Positions 8,762 to 19,944 of a stretch of DNA of 64,000 bases are shown piece after piece (positions within the stretch are counted from its first letter, which is position 1; each line of letters opens with the position of its first letter). Made by a program: the position numbers and the translations under genes. Source of the DNA: Desulfofustis sp. (lineage in GTDB: Bacteria > Desulfobacterota > Desulfobulbia > Desulfobulbales > Desulfocapsaceae); NCBI GenBank assembly GCA_022340565.1, contig JAJDNR010000026.1, positions 18,115 to 82,114 on the forward strand, written 5' to 3'. The notes beneath the pieces were generated by a model, which searched no databases, was not told where the DNA came from, and saw nothing but the letters and a program-made list of their open reading frames with translations.

Positions 8762-10174
8762 CTACAGGATAAACCGGCTCAAGTCCTGGTCCTCGGCGAT
8801 ATTCTGCAGCTGGCTGCGGACGTAGGCGGCGCTGATAACGAACCGCTGGTCGTCGGTTTCAGATGCATCGAACGACAGATTGTCGAGCACCCGCTCCATC
8901 ACCGTGTGCAGTCTGCGGGCGCCGATTTCCTCGGTGTTCTCGTTCACATGGACGGCGATCCGGGCCATTTCCTCGATGGCGTCATCCTCGAAGACGAGCT
9001 CGATGCCCTCGGTCTCCATCAGTGCGATATACTGCTTGGTGAGCGCATTCTCCGGTTCGGTGAGGATGCGCACGAACTCCTCCATGCCCAGCGAATCGAG
9101 TTCCACCCGGATCGGGAAACGACCCTGCAGTTCAGGTACCAGATCTGACGGTTTGGAAACGTAAAACGCGCCGGAGGCGATGAACAGGATGTGATCGGTT
9201 TTCACCATACCGTGTTTGGTGTTTACCGTCGTACCCTCGACGATCGGCAGCAGATCCCGCTGAACCCCTTCTCGCGACACGTCGGGCCCGTGGGTGCCGT
9301 GTCTCGATGCGATCTTGTCGATTTCGTCAAGAAAGATGATACCCGACTCCTCGGTCCGTTTCAGCGCCTCTTTCATGACCTTGTCCATATCGATGAGCCG
9401 CTCCATCTCCTGCTGCTTGAGCGCCTCCATCGCATCGGGTATCTTCAGTTTGCGCTCTTTCTTCTTGCGCGGAAACATCTTGCTGAAGGCATCCTGAAGA
9501 TTGGACTGCATGTCCTCGAGCCCGGACGTCGTCATGATTTCGACCATCGGCATCGACTTGGGTTCATCGAGGGTCAGTTCCACCTCACGCTCGTTGAATT
9601 TACCGTCCCTCAGCATCTGTCTGAGTTTTTCACGGGTCGAGGACTCGTGTTCTCGGGCCGCTGGGACGCCGGCCCCTTTCTGGTTTACCAGCGTAAAGGA
9701 CCCATTGCCTTCCGGCCCGGAACTGGATAGCGGGCTCGACTTCCCCGGACCCGGGGGGAGCAGCAGATCGAGGATTTTGTCCTCGGCCTGTGCCTCGGCG
9801 ATGCCCCGTAGCCGCTGCTTCTCCTCGGACTTGACCATGCCGATGGCGATTTCGACCAGATCCCTGATCATCGACTCGACATCACGTCCGACATAACCGA
9901 CTTCGGTGAATTTCGACGCTTCCACCTTCAGGAACGGCGACTCTGCAAGGATTGCCAGGCGCCGTGCGATCTCCGTCTTGCCGACGCCGGTGGGTCCGAT
10001 CATGATGATATTCTTCGGTGCAATTTCCTCCCTGAGCGGGGACGAAACCTGGCGCCTGCGCCAGCGGTTGCGCAGGGCAATGGCCACCGAGCGCTTGGCG
10101 TCTTTCTGACCGACGATGAATTTATCGAGAGCGGCAACCGTCTCCCGCGGAGTTAACGACTGTATCTTTTTCAT
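8762..10174 (-). CDS. hslU: ATP-dependent protease ATPase subunit HslU
   Basis: [34 protein letters not shown]; Walker [25 protein letters not shown]; next to hslV. Confidence 0.97.
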   Translation of the reverse strand: MKKIQSLTPRETVAALDKFIVGQKDAKRSVAIALRNRWRRRQVSSPLREEIAPKNIIMIGPTGVGKTEIARRLAILAESPFLKVEASKFTEVGYVGRDVESMIRDLVEIAIGMVKSEEKQRLRGIAEAQAEDKILDLLLPPGPGKSSPLSSSGPEGNGSFTLVNQKGAGVPAAREHESSTREKLRQMLRDGKFNEREVELTLDEPKSMPMVEIMTTSGLEDMQSNLQDAFSKMFPRKKKERKLKIPDAMEALKQQEMERLIDMDKVMKEALKRTEESGIIFLDEIDKIASRHGTHGPDVSREGVQRDLLPIVEGTTVNTKHGMVKTDHILFIASGAFYVSKPSDLVPELQGRFPIRVELDSLGMEEFVRILTEPENALTKQYIALMETEGIELVFEDDAIEEMARIAVHVNENTEEIGARRLHTVMERVLDNLSFDASETDDQRFVISAAYVRSQLQNIAEDQDLSRFIL

Positions 10175-10701
10175 AGTTTTTCAAAAACGGCTGACTGGTT
10201 GGTAAATACACAGATAGATCCGGCAATCTCCATCGCGGTTCGGCAGATCTCTTCGGCTTCAAGGTCGCTCTTACGGACCAGTGCAAGGGCCGCGGCGTGG
10301 GCATACGGCCCGCCCGAGCCGATTGCGAGGACTCCGGAATCCGGCTCGATCACGTCCCCATTCCCGGAGATGAGCAGCGAGTGGTCCCTGTCGACAGCAA
10401 TAAGCATGGCTTCCAGCCGTCGCAGCATGCGGTCGGTGCGCCAGTCCTTGGCAAGTTCAACTGCCGAACGCATCAGATTTCCATTGTACTGCTCGAGTTT
10501 CGCCTCAAATTTGTCGAACAGCGTAAAGGCATCGGCAGTGGCGCCTGCGAATCCGCAGATAACCTGATCGTGATAGAGTCGGCGAACTTTCCTGGCATTA
10601 TGCTTGATCACGGTGTTTCCCAGCGACACCTGCCCGTCCCCGGCCACAACCACTTGACCCTTGTGCCGCACCGATAAAATCGTCGTCGATCGGATTTTCA
10701 T
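10171..10701 (-). CDS. hslV: ATP-dependent protease peptidase subunit HslV
   Basis: [61 protein letters not shown]. Start at M11 of the ORF-track product. Confidence 0.95.
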   Translation of the reverse strand: MKIRSTTILSVRHKGQVVVAGDGQVSLGNTVIKHNARKVRRLYHDQVICGFAGATADAFTLFDKFEAKLEQYNGNLMRSAVELAKDWRTDRMLRRLEAMLIAVDRDHSLLISGNGDVIEPDSGVLAIGSGGPYAHAAALALVRKSDLEAEEICRTAMEIAGSICVFTNQSAVFEKL

Positions 10702-10751
10702 CCTCAAAACTCCTGCTTCGTGCCTGGGCACGTTCCCTGTGCTTATGTATC

Positions 10752-11675
10752 TTAACGCTTCGTGTTAGTCAGCGGGTGCGCTCTATCGTAAATCTCGGTT
10801 ATGTGATCGAGGGTGAGATGGGTATATTTCTGCGTGGTGGACAGGCTCGCATGACCAAGCAGTTCCTGGACTGATCGCAGATCCGCACCCATTTCCAGAA
10901 GATGGGTCGCAAACGAGTGGCGCAGCGCATGCGGGGTCACCGGAATCTGGATGCCCGCACGCTGGCCGTAGAATGCGACGAACCGTTCGATACTCCGGGT
11001 GGTGAGTCTTCCGCCACGATGATTGATGAACAGTGCCCGGTCGTCGATCTTTCTGCCTTTTTCGATAGCGGCGAGGATCAGGTGCGACCGTTCACCCCGC
11101 TGATATCTGGTTATCGCCTCGATGGCCGGTCCGCCCACAGGCACCAGCCGTTCCTTGTTTCCTTTGCCCCTCACCCTAAGCATTTCCGAACTCAAATCAA
11201 GATCGTCAAGATCGGTCGAAACCAGTTCTGCAACGCGGATTCCGGTTGAATAGAGCATTTCCAGAATGGCCCGGTCTCGATGTTTGAAGCGATCCTGATC
11301 CATTGGTGCATCGAGCAGCAGAAAGGTCTGGTCGACGGTCAGAAACCCGGGGATACGTTTGCCGATCTTCGGTCCAGCTATGCCGCTGAGCGGGTCATGA
11401 CCGACAATCCGCTCACGCTGCATGAACTTGATGAATGAGCGCAGTGCCGAAAGTTTCCGGGCTACCGTCGCCGCCTCGTTTATCCCGTGCAGGCTCCTGA
11501 TGTAGCTTCGCACATGTGCGGGTTCGATCTGCTCCACCCCGTCAAGGTTATTATTACAGCTCTGAAATTCGAGCAGATCGTGACGATAGCCGGATACGGT
11601 ATGACTCGAATAGCCTTTTTCGTTTTCCAGCCAGCTGCAGAACAGCGCTATTGCCTCCGTCAGATTCATCCGCAA
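10752..11675 (-). CDS. xerC: Tyrosine recombinase XerC
   Basis: Tyrosine recombinase catalytic pattern [48 protein letters not shown]; typical xerC-hslV-hslU order. Confidence 0.92.
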   Translation of the reverse strand: MRMNLTEAIALFCSWLENEKGYSSHTVSGYRHDLLEFQSCNNNLDGVEQIEPAHVRSYIRSLHGINEAATVARKLSALRSFIKFMQRERIVGHDPLSGIAGPKIGKRIPGFLTVDQTFLLLDAPMDQDRFKHRDRAILEMLYSTGIRVAELVSTDLDDLDLSSEMLRVRGKGNKERLVPVGGPAIEAITRYQRGERSHLILAAIEKGRKIDDRALFINHRGGRLTTRSIERFVAFYGQRAGIQIPVTPHALRHSFATHLLEMGADLRSVQELLGHASLSTTQKYTHLTLDHITEIYDRAHPLTNTKR

Positions 11676-11827
11676 ATCATTCCGCTTTCTCTTTCCGGCA
11701 CGTGCCGCCGATAATCAGCGCTTGCACACAGCGCTGATCGTGTGGTATTCAGCGTCCAGTATAATCAGCCACCACTGTTTTTCAATCTGACCGGTGCATT
11801 AACCGTTATCCCCTGCTTCCTCTCGCC

Positions 11828-12061
11828 ATGGCCAAAAAAACCTTTGAATCAGCCCTTTCCAGACTCGAGCAGATAACCGAAGAACTCGAGCAAGGCGATC
11901 TCAGTCTCGAAGACAGTCTGAAAAAATTCGACGAGGGTATTCAACTTACCGAGTTCTGTAATGCAAAGCTGACCGAAGCCAGAGCGCGGGTTGAGATTCT
12001 GCTCGAAAAAAACGGTAAGCTCGAGGCCGAACCGTTCGAGGAAGTCGACCCGGATGATTAA
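11828..12061 (+). CDS. xseB: Exodeoxyribonuclease VII small subunit
   Basis: [48 protein letters not shown]; upstream of ispA. Confidence 0.93.
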   Translation: MAKKTFESALSRLEQITEELEQGDLSLEDSLKKFDEGIQLTEFCNAKLTEARARVEILLEKNGKLEAEPFEEVDPDD

Positions 12062-12944
12062 AGAGTACCTGCAGGCCAGAAGGACACTGGTCGAAAACCG
12101 GCTCGAAGCACTGATGTTCCGGGTCGACGGGCCCTTCAAGGATATCATCGAAGCGATGCGCTACAGCCTATTCGCGGGTGGCAAACGGATCCGCCCGATT
12201 CTCTGCGTAGCGGCAGCCGAAGCGATCACCAGTGATGCAGAACTGCTGGACGAAATTCTCGACATCGGCTGCGCGATCGAATGCATCCATACGTACTCAC
12301 TGATCCATGACGATCTGCCAGCCATGGACGACGACACCCTCAGACGCGGCAAGCCAACCAACCATGTGCTGTTCGGCGAAGCCACAGCGATTCTCGCCGG
12401 CGACGGGTTACTCACCTTTGCCTTCGAACTGCTCTCTTCCCCTGCCGAGAAGATCGGTCCAGCGGCCCGCCTCCGGATCATCAACCTCGTTGCCCATGCA
12501 GCGGGCCCCGAGGGCATGGTGGGAGGCCAAGCACTCGACATTGCGGGGGAAAACACTGATTACCCGTTCACACATCTGAAGACCATTCATAGCAGCAAAA
12601 CCGGCGCACTGATCAAAGCCTCGATCGGAGCCGGCGCCATCGGCGCCGGTGCCGACCGGCGCCAGCTGGACGATCTGGTTCATTACGGCGCGGCCATCGG
12701 CCTGGCTTTTCAGATCGTCGACGATCTGCTCGATGCGACATCGACAACCGAAATCCTTGGAAAATCGGCCGGCTCCGATAAGGTAAGGGGCAAAGCCACC
12801 TACCCCGGCTATTTCGGCATCGAGGAAACCAGAAATCGAGCCCGCAGCGCAGTGCGGGAAGCCACCGATGCCCTGAGTGGTTTCGGCAGCGAAGCGCTGC
12901 AACTCAGAGAGCTTGCCGAATACATCCAGCAGCGCACCTATTGA
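12054..12944 (+). CDS. ispA: Geranyl/farnesyl diphosphate synthase (polyprenyl synthetase)
   Basis: [17 protein letters not shown]; first Asp-rich motif [17 protein letters not shown]; second [12 protein letters not shown] at 12054 overlaps xseB. Confidence 0.93.
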   Translation: MIKEYLQARRTLVENRLEALMFRVDGPFKDIIEAMRYSLFAGGKRIRPILCVAAAEAITSDAELLDEILDIGCAIECIHTYSLIHDDLPAMDDDTLRRGKPTNHVLFGEATAILAGDGLLTFAFELLSSPAEKIGPAARLRIINLVAHAAGPEGMVGGQALDIAGENTDYPFTHLKTIHSSKTGALIKASIGAGAIGAGADRRQLDDLVHYGAAIGLAFQIVDDLLDATSTTEILGKSAGSDKVRGKATYPGYFGIEETRNRARSAVREATDALSGFGSEALQLRELAEYIQQRTY

Positions 12945-13041
12945 CGATGCTGCTCAAGGTTGTCCGATAGTGGTTCTCATTCACATTTTCTTTTACTGAA
13001 ATCGATAATTGATTATGGTATAGCGAACCGACAAAACTTCA

Positions 13042-14961
13042 GTGTGGCATGATTGCATGTTTTTACCATCAGCGACCACCAGCGGACCGAGCCGTCTGCT
13101 GGACAGCATAGACAGTCCCGTAGATCTCAGAAAACTCAAACGCGGTGAACTCCCCGGCTTGGCACGGGAAATCCGCGCGCTGCTGATCGACTCGGTAGCG
13201 AAAACCGGAGGACATCTCGGCCCGAGCCTCGGCGTCGTCGAACTTACCCTGGCGCTTCACTACGTTTTCAACACCCCTGTGGACAAGCTTATCTGGGACG
13301 TGGGACACCAGAGCTATGCCCACAAGATCATCACCGGACGCCGACAGCGCTTCCATACGCTGAGACAGTATCAGGGGATCAGCGGCTTTCCGAAAACCGC
13401 GGAAAGCGAATACGACACCTTTGAAACCGGACATTCTTCGACGTCGATTTCCGCAGCGCTGGGAATAGCCCTGGGCAAAGATATCAAAAACGATCCGGCC
13501 AAGGCAATCGCGGTCATCGGCGACGGATCGATGACTGCTGGAATGGCCTTCGAAGCGCTGAACCAGGCAGGTCATATCAACAAGGATCTGATTGTCGTGC
13601 TCAACGACAACGAAATGTCGATATCGCCAAATGTCGGTGCCCTGTCCAGTTTTCTCAGCCGTAAGCTGACCGGACGAACGATGCGCCGCCTCAAGGACCA
13701 TCTGGTGGAGCGGCTTGGACAGTTGTCAAATGTTGGAGAAAATATTCTCACCGTTTTAAAGAAGAGCGAGGACAGTTTCAAGAGCTTCTTCACCCCGGGC
13801 ATGCTGTTCGAAGCATTGAAATTCGACTATGTCGGCCCGCTCAACGGTCATAATCTGGATGAGTTGATAGACACCTTCGAAACCGTTCGGGACACCCAGG
13901 TGGGGCCGATTCTGATCCACGTGCTTACCACCAAGGGCAAGGGCTATGAACCCGCCGAAAACAACCCGGGAACCTTTCACGGCGTAGGTCCGTTCAAGTC
14001 CGATACCGGCAGCCTCATTCCCGGGAACGGACCGGTATCCTATACCAAAGTGTTCGGCAAGACTCTGGTCGAGATCGGCAGATCCAATGACAAAGTGGTT
14101 GCCATATCTGCAGCAATGGCCGAGGGCACAGGCATGACGGACTTCGCCAAGGCTTACCCCGACCGCTTTTTCGATGTTGGCATCGCCGAACAACATGCCG
14201 TTACCTTTGCCGCCGGTCTGGCCACGGAAGGGCTGCACCCTGTCGTTGCGATCTACTCGACATTTTTCCAGCGCGCCTATGACCAGATCATCCACGATGT
14301 CTGCATTACCGGTTTACCAGTGACGCTGGCGATAGACCGGGCCGGCGTGGTGGGCGCCGACGGTCCGACCCATCACGGCGTTTTCGACCTGTCGTTCCTG
14401 CGGGTCATCCCCAATCTGGTATTCATGGCCCCCAAGGACGAGGAAGAGCTGCGGCACATGCTCTATACCGCGATCCTTCACCAGGGTCCGTCAGCGCTCA
14501 GGTACCCCCGAGGAAGCGGTGAAAATGTAGAACTTTCAAAGTCGTTGAAAAACCTAGAAATTGGCCGCGGAGAACTGCTCAGAAACGGTGAAGATATCCT
14601 GCTGCTGCCGGTCGGCAACCGGGTTCATCCGGCACTGCGGGCAGCCAGCGGGCTGCAGAAGCTCGGCATCGACGCGGCAGTTATCAACCCCCGCTTCATC
14701 AAACCGCTCGACATGGAACTGATCTGCGACTGGGCGTCTGCTACCGGTCGAGTGATAACCATCGAGGACAATGTCAGGCAGGGCGGTTTCGGCAGCAGTA
14801 TCCTGGAGTTGTTCAGCCGCTGCGGCCTCTGTGTCAAAACGAGCCTGCTCGCCCACCCGGACCGGTTCGTCGAGCACGGCCCGCAGAAGACCCTGTGGCG
14901 CAACAGTTCAATCAACTCGGTGGCGATTACCGAGGCGGCGATCCAGCTGATGAATCGATAA
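13042..14961 (+). CDS. dxs: 1-deoxy-D-xylulose-5-phosphate synthase
   Basis: GGHLGPSLGVVELTLALHYVF, WDVGHQSYAHKIITGR, GDGSMTAGMAFEALNQAG, DRAGVVGADGPTHHG. Start may be ATG 13057 rather than GTG 13042. Confidence 0.96.
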   Translation: MWHDCMFLPSATTSGPSRLLDSIDSPVDLRKLKRGELPGLAREIRALLIDSVAKTGGHLGPSLGVVELTLALHYVFNTPVDKLIWDVGHQSYAHKIITGRRQRFHTLRQYQGISGFPKTAESEYDTFETGHSSTSISAALGIALGKDIKNDPAKAIAVIGDGSMTAGMAFEALNQAGHINKDLIVVLNDNEMSISPNVGALSSFLSRKLTGRTMRRLKDHLVERLGQLSNVGENILTVLKKSEDSFKSFFTPGMLFEALKFDYVGPLNGHNLDELIDTFETVRDTQVGPILIHVLTTKGKGYEPAENNPGTFHGVGPFKSDTGSLIPGNGPVSYTKVFGKTLVEIGRSNDKVVAISAAMAEGTGMTDFAKAYPDRFFDVGIAEQHAVTFAAGLATEGLHPVVAIYSTFFQRAYDQIIHDVCITGLPVTLAIDRAGVVGADGPTHHGVFDLSFLRVIPNLVFMAPKDEEELRHMLYTAILHQGPSALRYPRGSGENVELSKSLKNLEIGRGELLRNGEDILLLPVGNRVHPALRAASGLQKLGIDAAVINPRFIKPLDMELICDWASATGRVITIEDNVRQGGFGSSILELFSRCGLCVKTSLLAHPDRFVEHGPQKTLWRNSSINSVAITEAAIQLMNR

Positions 14962-15005
14962 ACGACGGTGCCTGCAAACACCCTGCGTCCGCCCTGCACA
15001 TTCCG

Positions 15006-16016
15006 TCACACCTTGAAATAGTCCTTATACCAGGTGACAAACTGATCGATGCCGAATTCCAGGGTGGTACTGGGCCGATACTCCAGATCCCTGACCAGAT
15101 CCTCCACATCGGCATAGGTCGCCGGCACGTCGCCGGGCTGCATATCGAGCATATTCTTTCTGGCCTTGACGCCCAGGCGGTCCTCGAGTACCTCGATATA
15201 GCGGAGCAGCTTTTCCTTGTTGTTGTTGCCGATGTTGTACACCCGGTACGGACAGTAGGAAGTGGCAGGATCAGGGGCGTCGCCGGACCAGTTCCGGTCC
15301 GGTTCGGGGATTTTGAAGATGACCCGGCACACGCCTTCGACGATGTCGTCGATATAGGTGAAGTCACGTTCCATATTGCCGTGGTTGAAGACGTTGATCG
15401 GTTCACCGGCAAGCATCGCTCTGGTAAAGAGGAACAGCGCCATGTCCGGCCTTCCCCAGGGGCCGTAAACGGTGAAAAATCTTAAGCCGGTGGTGGGGAG
15501 CCTGAACAGGTGGCTGTAGGTGTGGGCCATCAGTTCATTGGCTTTTTTGGACGCAGCATAAAGCGACACCGGATGATCCACGTTGTCGTGCACCGAAAAC
15601 GGCATGGAGGTGTTGGCGCCGTAGACTGAACTCGATGATGCATAGACCAGGTGTTTGACTCCAGTGTGGCGGCAGCCTTCCAGAACGTTGACGAAACCGA
15701 CCAGGTTCGTGTCGACGTAGGAATGAGGATTGATCAGAGAATATCGGACGCCGGCCTGGGCGGCGAGATTGACCACCGCATCGAACGAGTAGCGCTGAAA
15801 CAGCCGCTCCATGGCGACCCGGTCGCTCAGATCGATATTCTCGTGCACGAACCGTTCCCCTTCGGCAAGTGCAGCCATGCGGTCGATCTTGAGCCGGGGG
15901 TCATAGTAGTCGTTGATATTGTCGAGCCCGACCACCCGGATCCCCTGGGCCGTCAGCCGGCCGGTCAGATGAGCCCCGATAAAGCCCGCGGCTCCGGTCA
16001 CCAGAATCGTTTTCAT
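15006..16016 (-). CDS. NAD-dependent epimerase/dehydratase, UDP-glucuronate 4-epimerase-like
   Basis: TGAAGFIGAHL, GLDNINDYYDPRLK, NLAAQAGVRYSL, YASSSSVYG, YAASKKANE. Confidence 0.9.
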   Translation of the reverse strand: MKTILVTGAAGFIGAHLTGRLTAQGIRVVGLDNINDYYDPRLKIDRMAALAEGERFVHENIDLSDRVAMERLFQRYSFDAVVNLAAQAGVRYSLINPHSYVDTNLVGFVNVLEGCRHTGVKHLVYASSSSVYGANTSMPFSVHDNVDHPVSLYAASKKANELMAHTYSHLFRLPTTGLRFFTVYGPWGRPDMALFLFTRAMLAGEPINVFNHGNMERDFTYIDDIVEGVCRVIFKIPEPDRNWSGDAPDPATSYCPYRVYNIGNNNKEKLLRYIEVLEDRLGVKARKNMLDMQPGDVPATYADVEDLVRDLEYRPSTTLEFGIDQFVTWYKDYFKV

Positions 16017-16037
16017 CTCATCTTATTCCTGATACAT

Positions 16038-16069
16038 AAAAACTCCCCTGATACGGCGACCAGGGGAGT
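16038..16069 (-). terminator. Rho-independent terminator downstream of the class II aldolase gene
   Basis: Minus strand: ACTCCCCTG-GTCGCCGTAT-CAGGGGAGT followed by a T run. Confidence 0.8.
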
Positions 16070-16099
16070 CGAATTGGTTCATGGAGGGCCGGCAGCAGA

Positions 16100-17371
16100 T
16101 TAATCGTCGAAATCCCCTTCGGGCCCTTTGTCGACATCGAGGGTCTTGGCCCGTTCGATGATTTTCTCTTTCGTCCAGTCTTCCGGCTTCTCGATGCTCG
16201 TTGCGGTGGTGCCGATGTCGTGCGATCCTGCTTCGACGAGCAGTTCCATGGCCAGCGGAGCCGTGTCTTCAGCGTTGAACACGTCGACGAGCATCGAATA
16301 GGTGAACTCCTCCACCCGTTTCACCATACGCGCCCGTACATCAGCCGGCTGTGCCATCAACCAGTTGTCCACCGGCAGGTTGAGATTTTTGTAGTTCCCA
16401 CCTTTCCATCCCTTTGCATCGGCATAAGCAGCCATCCGCGCCCATACCTCTTCGCTGACGCCTTCCCCCGCAACCTTGATGAATCTGCCGTCACGGTCGG
16501 TAATGGCATTGCCGTAATCGTTGACCTCGACCCCCCAGGAAACCATCTGCAGCGCGGTCGCCACATTGGCCTTGGTGGTGTTGGTCTGCGATACGATGGC
16601 CCGCAGCCTGTCCGAGTTGTTGCCTGAGGTACCGTGCTGGGCGCCAGACACGCGGTACGGTTCGAGACTCTTGTGGATGGCGGCGGTAAGTTCCACCTGG
16701 ATACCTTCACCGCTCGCCTCGATACCGTGAGCGGAGCCGTTGTTCAGCGCGATCCAGTCGGGGAATATTCCATGGGCATTGAGCCCCTTGATCAGAAACC
16801 CGGCATCATCAACCGTCGACAGCCCCTCGTTTCCCTTGATCTCGCCGACCTCGGTTTCGAGCCCGGACCAGCCGGGAATGTACTGGTTCAGTTCGATATT
16901 GGCAAGCAGGTTCAGATCGTCCTGCATATGTGACGCATCGACTGCAATCGACGTGATGCCGGCGTCGAACATCGACGGGATCTCGATTCTCGCCGCCTCG
17001 ATGTCATCATCAGATTTGAGGCCGTAATGATCGGCATGAACCGCAACCGGGATGGTGATTCCCAGCTGGTTGCAAGCTCCATCCACGAGACGGGCGATGT
17101 TCCAGAAATTGACCGGGCAGTAATTCGATTCGGATTTGGCGATCTCGACGATCAATGCGGCATTGGCCCGCTGAGCAGCGAGAAGCGCCCCCTGGATCAC
17201 GAAAAAGTTTCTTCCGTTTGCGGCCATGGTCATCGCCCTGGTCTTCTTGCGCATGGCTTGGTCTATGACCTTGCCGCTGACCAGCAGTGCTCTGGAATTG
17301 GGAAACAGCAGTTTTACCGTCGGCGGCCGGCCCACCGCAAGGGCCCTGTCGAACAATCCTTGATCGCTCAT
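16100..17371 (-). CDS. Class II fructose-bisphosphate aldolase family protein (divergent, 423 aa)
   Basis: VAVHADHYG, MFDAGITSIAVDASH, ETEVGEIKG, LNNGSAHG, SGAQHGTSGNNSDRL. Confidence 0.75.
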   Translation of the reverse strand: MSDQGLFDRALAVGRPPTVKLLFPNSRALLVSGKVIDQAMRKKTRAMTMAANGRNFFVIQGALLAAQRANAALIVEIAKSESNYCPVNFWNIARLVDGACNQLGITIPVAVHADHYGLKSDDDIEAARIEIPSMFDAGITSIAVDASHMQDDLNLLANIELNQYIPGWSGLETEVGEIKGNEGLSTVDDAGFLIKGLNAHGIFPDWIALNNGSAHGIEASGEGIQVELTAAIHKSLEPYRVSGAQHGTSGNNSDRLRAIVSQTNTTKANVATALQMVSWGVEVNDYGNAITDRDGRFIKVAGEGVSEEVWARMAAYADAKGWKGGNYKNLNLPVDNWLMAQPADVRARMVKRVEEFTYSMLVDVFNAEDTAPLAMELLVEAGSHDIGTTATSIEKPEDWTKEKIIERAKTLDVDKGPEGDFDD

Positions 17372-17536
17372 GATCCTCCTCTTCTCTTATCTGTTGGGTG
17401 AGAGCCCGGGCAGCGTCCCGGCTCCGTCTGTTACGGCTGTGTTCGAAATGAACAGAACGATAATGACTTCCGACCTCTGCAGCACTCTCTCAATCTATAA
17501 TGCACACCGGAAGAGAAATCCAGTAACGGTCCGGGC

Positions 17537-18303
17537 TTACCCATCGGTTTTCACGCTGAAGCCAGAAAACGGCCTTCGCCCGAAAAACCACACGGCCAGG
17601 ACGCTCACCTCATAGAGTACCAGCAGCGGGATTCCCATCATCATCTGATTGACGATGTCGGGTGTCGGTGTCAGGATTGCGGCGACGATGAAATTGATCA
17701 GGATCGCATATTTCCGATTCCGGTTCAGAAACGATACCGAAACCAGCCCGGCCTTGGCGAGAAACACCATTGCCACCGGCATCTCGAAAATCACACCGAA
17801 GGCGATAAGCAACCTGAGCGCCAGCGAGAAATATTCGCTGACGGCCGGCAGCGAAGTCAGAAATTCGTTGTTGTATCCGACCAGGAACTTGAATGCGGGA
17901 GGAAACACGAGAAAATAACCGAAGGCGGTACCGGACACGAAGAAGATGGTCGAGATCAACGTAAACGGCAGGATGACCCTGCGCTCATGCCGATATAAAC
18001 CGGGCGCTACGAACCGCCAGATCTGGTAGAAAATAACCGGGCTGGCCAGAATGATACCGCAGACCAGGGCGAGCTTCAGATAAAAAAAAACCCCTCCTGG
18101 TAGGACGTGAAAATCAGGCTGGTTCCGTCCGGAAGCACTTTGGTGAGCGGTTTGAAGAACCAGGTGCCGATCGGTCTGATCACTGCATAACTGGCGCAAA
18201 ATCCGGCAAAAACAGCAACGAACGAGTAGATGAGACAGCTCCGCAACTCCCTGAGATGTTCGGTCAGCGGCTGGTCTTCAAAGCTGTCGTGGTGGGTGGT
18301 CAT
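17537..18303 (-). pseudogene. tatC: Twin-arginine translocase subunit TatC, reading frame interrupted at a T9 homopolymer (18082..18090)
   Basis: N-terminal ORF: MTTHHDSFEDQPLTEHLRELRSCLIYSF...TSYQEGFFFI*. The rest is in the other frame: FFYLKLALVCGIILASPVIFYQIWRFVAPGLYRHERR...AAILTPTPDIVNQ. A -1 shift rejoins them as YQEGFFFYLKLAL. Could be a pseudogene, recoding or a sequencing error. Confidence 0.85.
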
Positions 18304-18570
18304 GTGGACTGGGGGCAGGTTGAATTTGGCGATTTCACGCACAGGCTTGCTTACCATTTGATTGTCGTTTTTGCAATACCTAGCTCGGCCTTCGATGAAA
18401 ACAGGCGTGCCGCACCGCACTTGAAAACGTACCGGCACCGGTCGTTGCAGGACAAGTTTTTTCGCCCACCTCGGTCAGAAAGTACCTAAGATAATTGAAT
18501 TCTTGTAAGTTATTGGGATAGAATAGGGTAACTTTGACAAACCATTACACACCTTTTCCGGGCATAAACC

Positions 18571-19941
18571 ATGACCACGATCCTGATTGTCGATGACGAG
18601 AAGAGTATGAGGGATTTTCTCAATATCCTGCTCACCAAGGAAGGCTATGAAGTCGTTACGGCCGCCGATGGAGAACAGGCCCTGGCCGTTCTCGAGCAGA
18701 CCCCTGTGGACCTGGTTGTCAGCGATATCAGAATGCCCGGTATTGACGGGCTGGAACTGCTCTCGACGATAAAGGAACGCTCTGAGGACATTCCGTTTGT
18801 GATGATAACCGCGTTCGCATCCCCCAACGACGCGGTACGGGCGATGAAGGATGGTGCCTACGACTACATATCGAAACCGTTCAATGTCGATGAAATCAAA
18901 TCGGTCATCTACACGGCCACCAGCCGGAGCGACTCCACCATAAAGCCGCAGCAGGCTGCGGAGCTGTTCCCGGAGATTATCGGCAGAAGCAAGGAGATGC
19001 TGAAGATCTTCGATTTGATCAAACGCATTGCTCCAACTCCAGCAAACGTTCTCATTTATGGAGAATCAGGCACCGGCAAGGAACTCGTTGCCCAGGCAAT
19101 TCACCGGGGCAGTAGCGTGCATGCCAACCCCTTCGTACCGATCACCTGCAGCGCCATTCCCGAAGAACTCATGGAGAGCGAACTCTTCGGCCATGTCAAA
19201 GGATCATTTACCGGAGCCATCTCAGATAAATCCGGATTGTTCAAGGAGGCCGACACCGGCACCGCCTTCCTCGACGAAATCGGGGAATTGACCCCGATCA
19301 TCCAGACCAAGCTTCTGCGGGTTCTCCAGGAACGTGAGATCAAACCGGTCGGCGGCACCAAGCATATTCCGATCAATGTTCGGATCATCGCCGCAACCAA
19401 CCGGATTCTCGAGGAGGAGATCCAGGCGGGCCGGTTTCGGGAGGATCTGTTTTATCGACTGGCGGTCGTTCCGATCAGAGTGCCGTCGCTGAGAGAGCGT
19501 AAAAGCGATATTCCGCAGCTCGTCGAACACTTCCTGAAAAAATATTCGACACTGCTCGGCAAGCAGATCACCGAAATATCGTCATACGCCCTCGAGGTGC
19601 TCATGGACTATGACTTTCCGGGCAACGTCAGGGAACTCGAGAATATCATCGAACGCGGGGTGGCCCTGGAGTCATCGAGCATCATTCTGCCGGAAAACCT
19701 GTCACTCACAGGTTCTTTGAAACGGCGCAGGAAGGACGACGATGACGGTGCTGCTTTTATAGCCGTCGAAGACGAGCAGGAACTGTATGACCGGGGGCTC
19801 GACCAGGTCGTCGCCGACCTGGAGAAACGACTGATCATGCACGCGCTCGAACGCTGTGGAAACTCCAAGACCAAGGCCGCCGACCTGTTGAAAGTCAGCT
19901 TCAGATCACTTCGCTACAAGACCAAAAAATACGACCTGTAA
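18571..19941 (+). CDS. Sigma54-dependent response regulator, NtrC/PilR family
   Basis: Receiver domain ILIVDDEKSMRDFLNILL..VVSDIRMPGIDGLELL; AAA+ GESGTGKELVAQAIH, GAFTGA-type ESELFGHVKGSFTGA; C-terminal Fis-type HTH. Confidence 0.93.
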   Translation: MTTILIVDDEKSMRDFLNILLTKEGYEVVTAADGEQALAVLEQTPVDLVVSDIRMPGIDGLELLSTIKERSEDIPFVMITAFASPNDAVRAMKDGAYDYISKPFNVDEIKSVIYTATSRSDSTIKPQQAAELFPEIIGRSKEMLKIFDLIKRIAPTPANVLIYGESGTGKELVAQAIHRGSSVHANPFVPITCSAIPEELMESELFGHVKGSFTGAISDKSGLFKEADTGTAFLDEIGELTPIIQTKLLRVLQEREIKPVGGTKHIPINVRIIAATNRILEEEIQAGRFREDLFYRLAVVPIRVPSLRERKSDIPQLVEHFLKKYSTLLGKQITEISSYALEVLMDYDFPGNVRELENIIERGVALESSSIILPENLSLTGSLKRRRKDDDDGAAFIAVEDEQELYDRGLDQVVADLEKRLIMHALERCGNSKTKAADLLKVSFRSLRYKTKKYDL

Positions 19942-19944
19942 TTC

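Noticed and set aside
10171-10701. HslV with extra residues (MKIRS) before the catalytic Thr-Thr
   Set aside because: Short N-terminal extensions before TT are common in HslV from related bacteria as far as I recall; not unusual enough to report.
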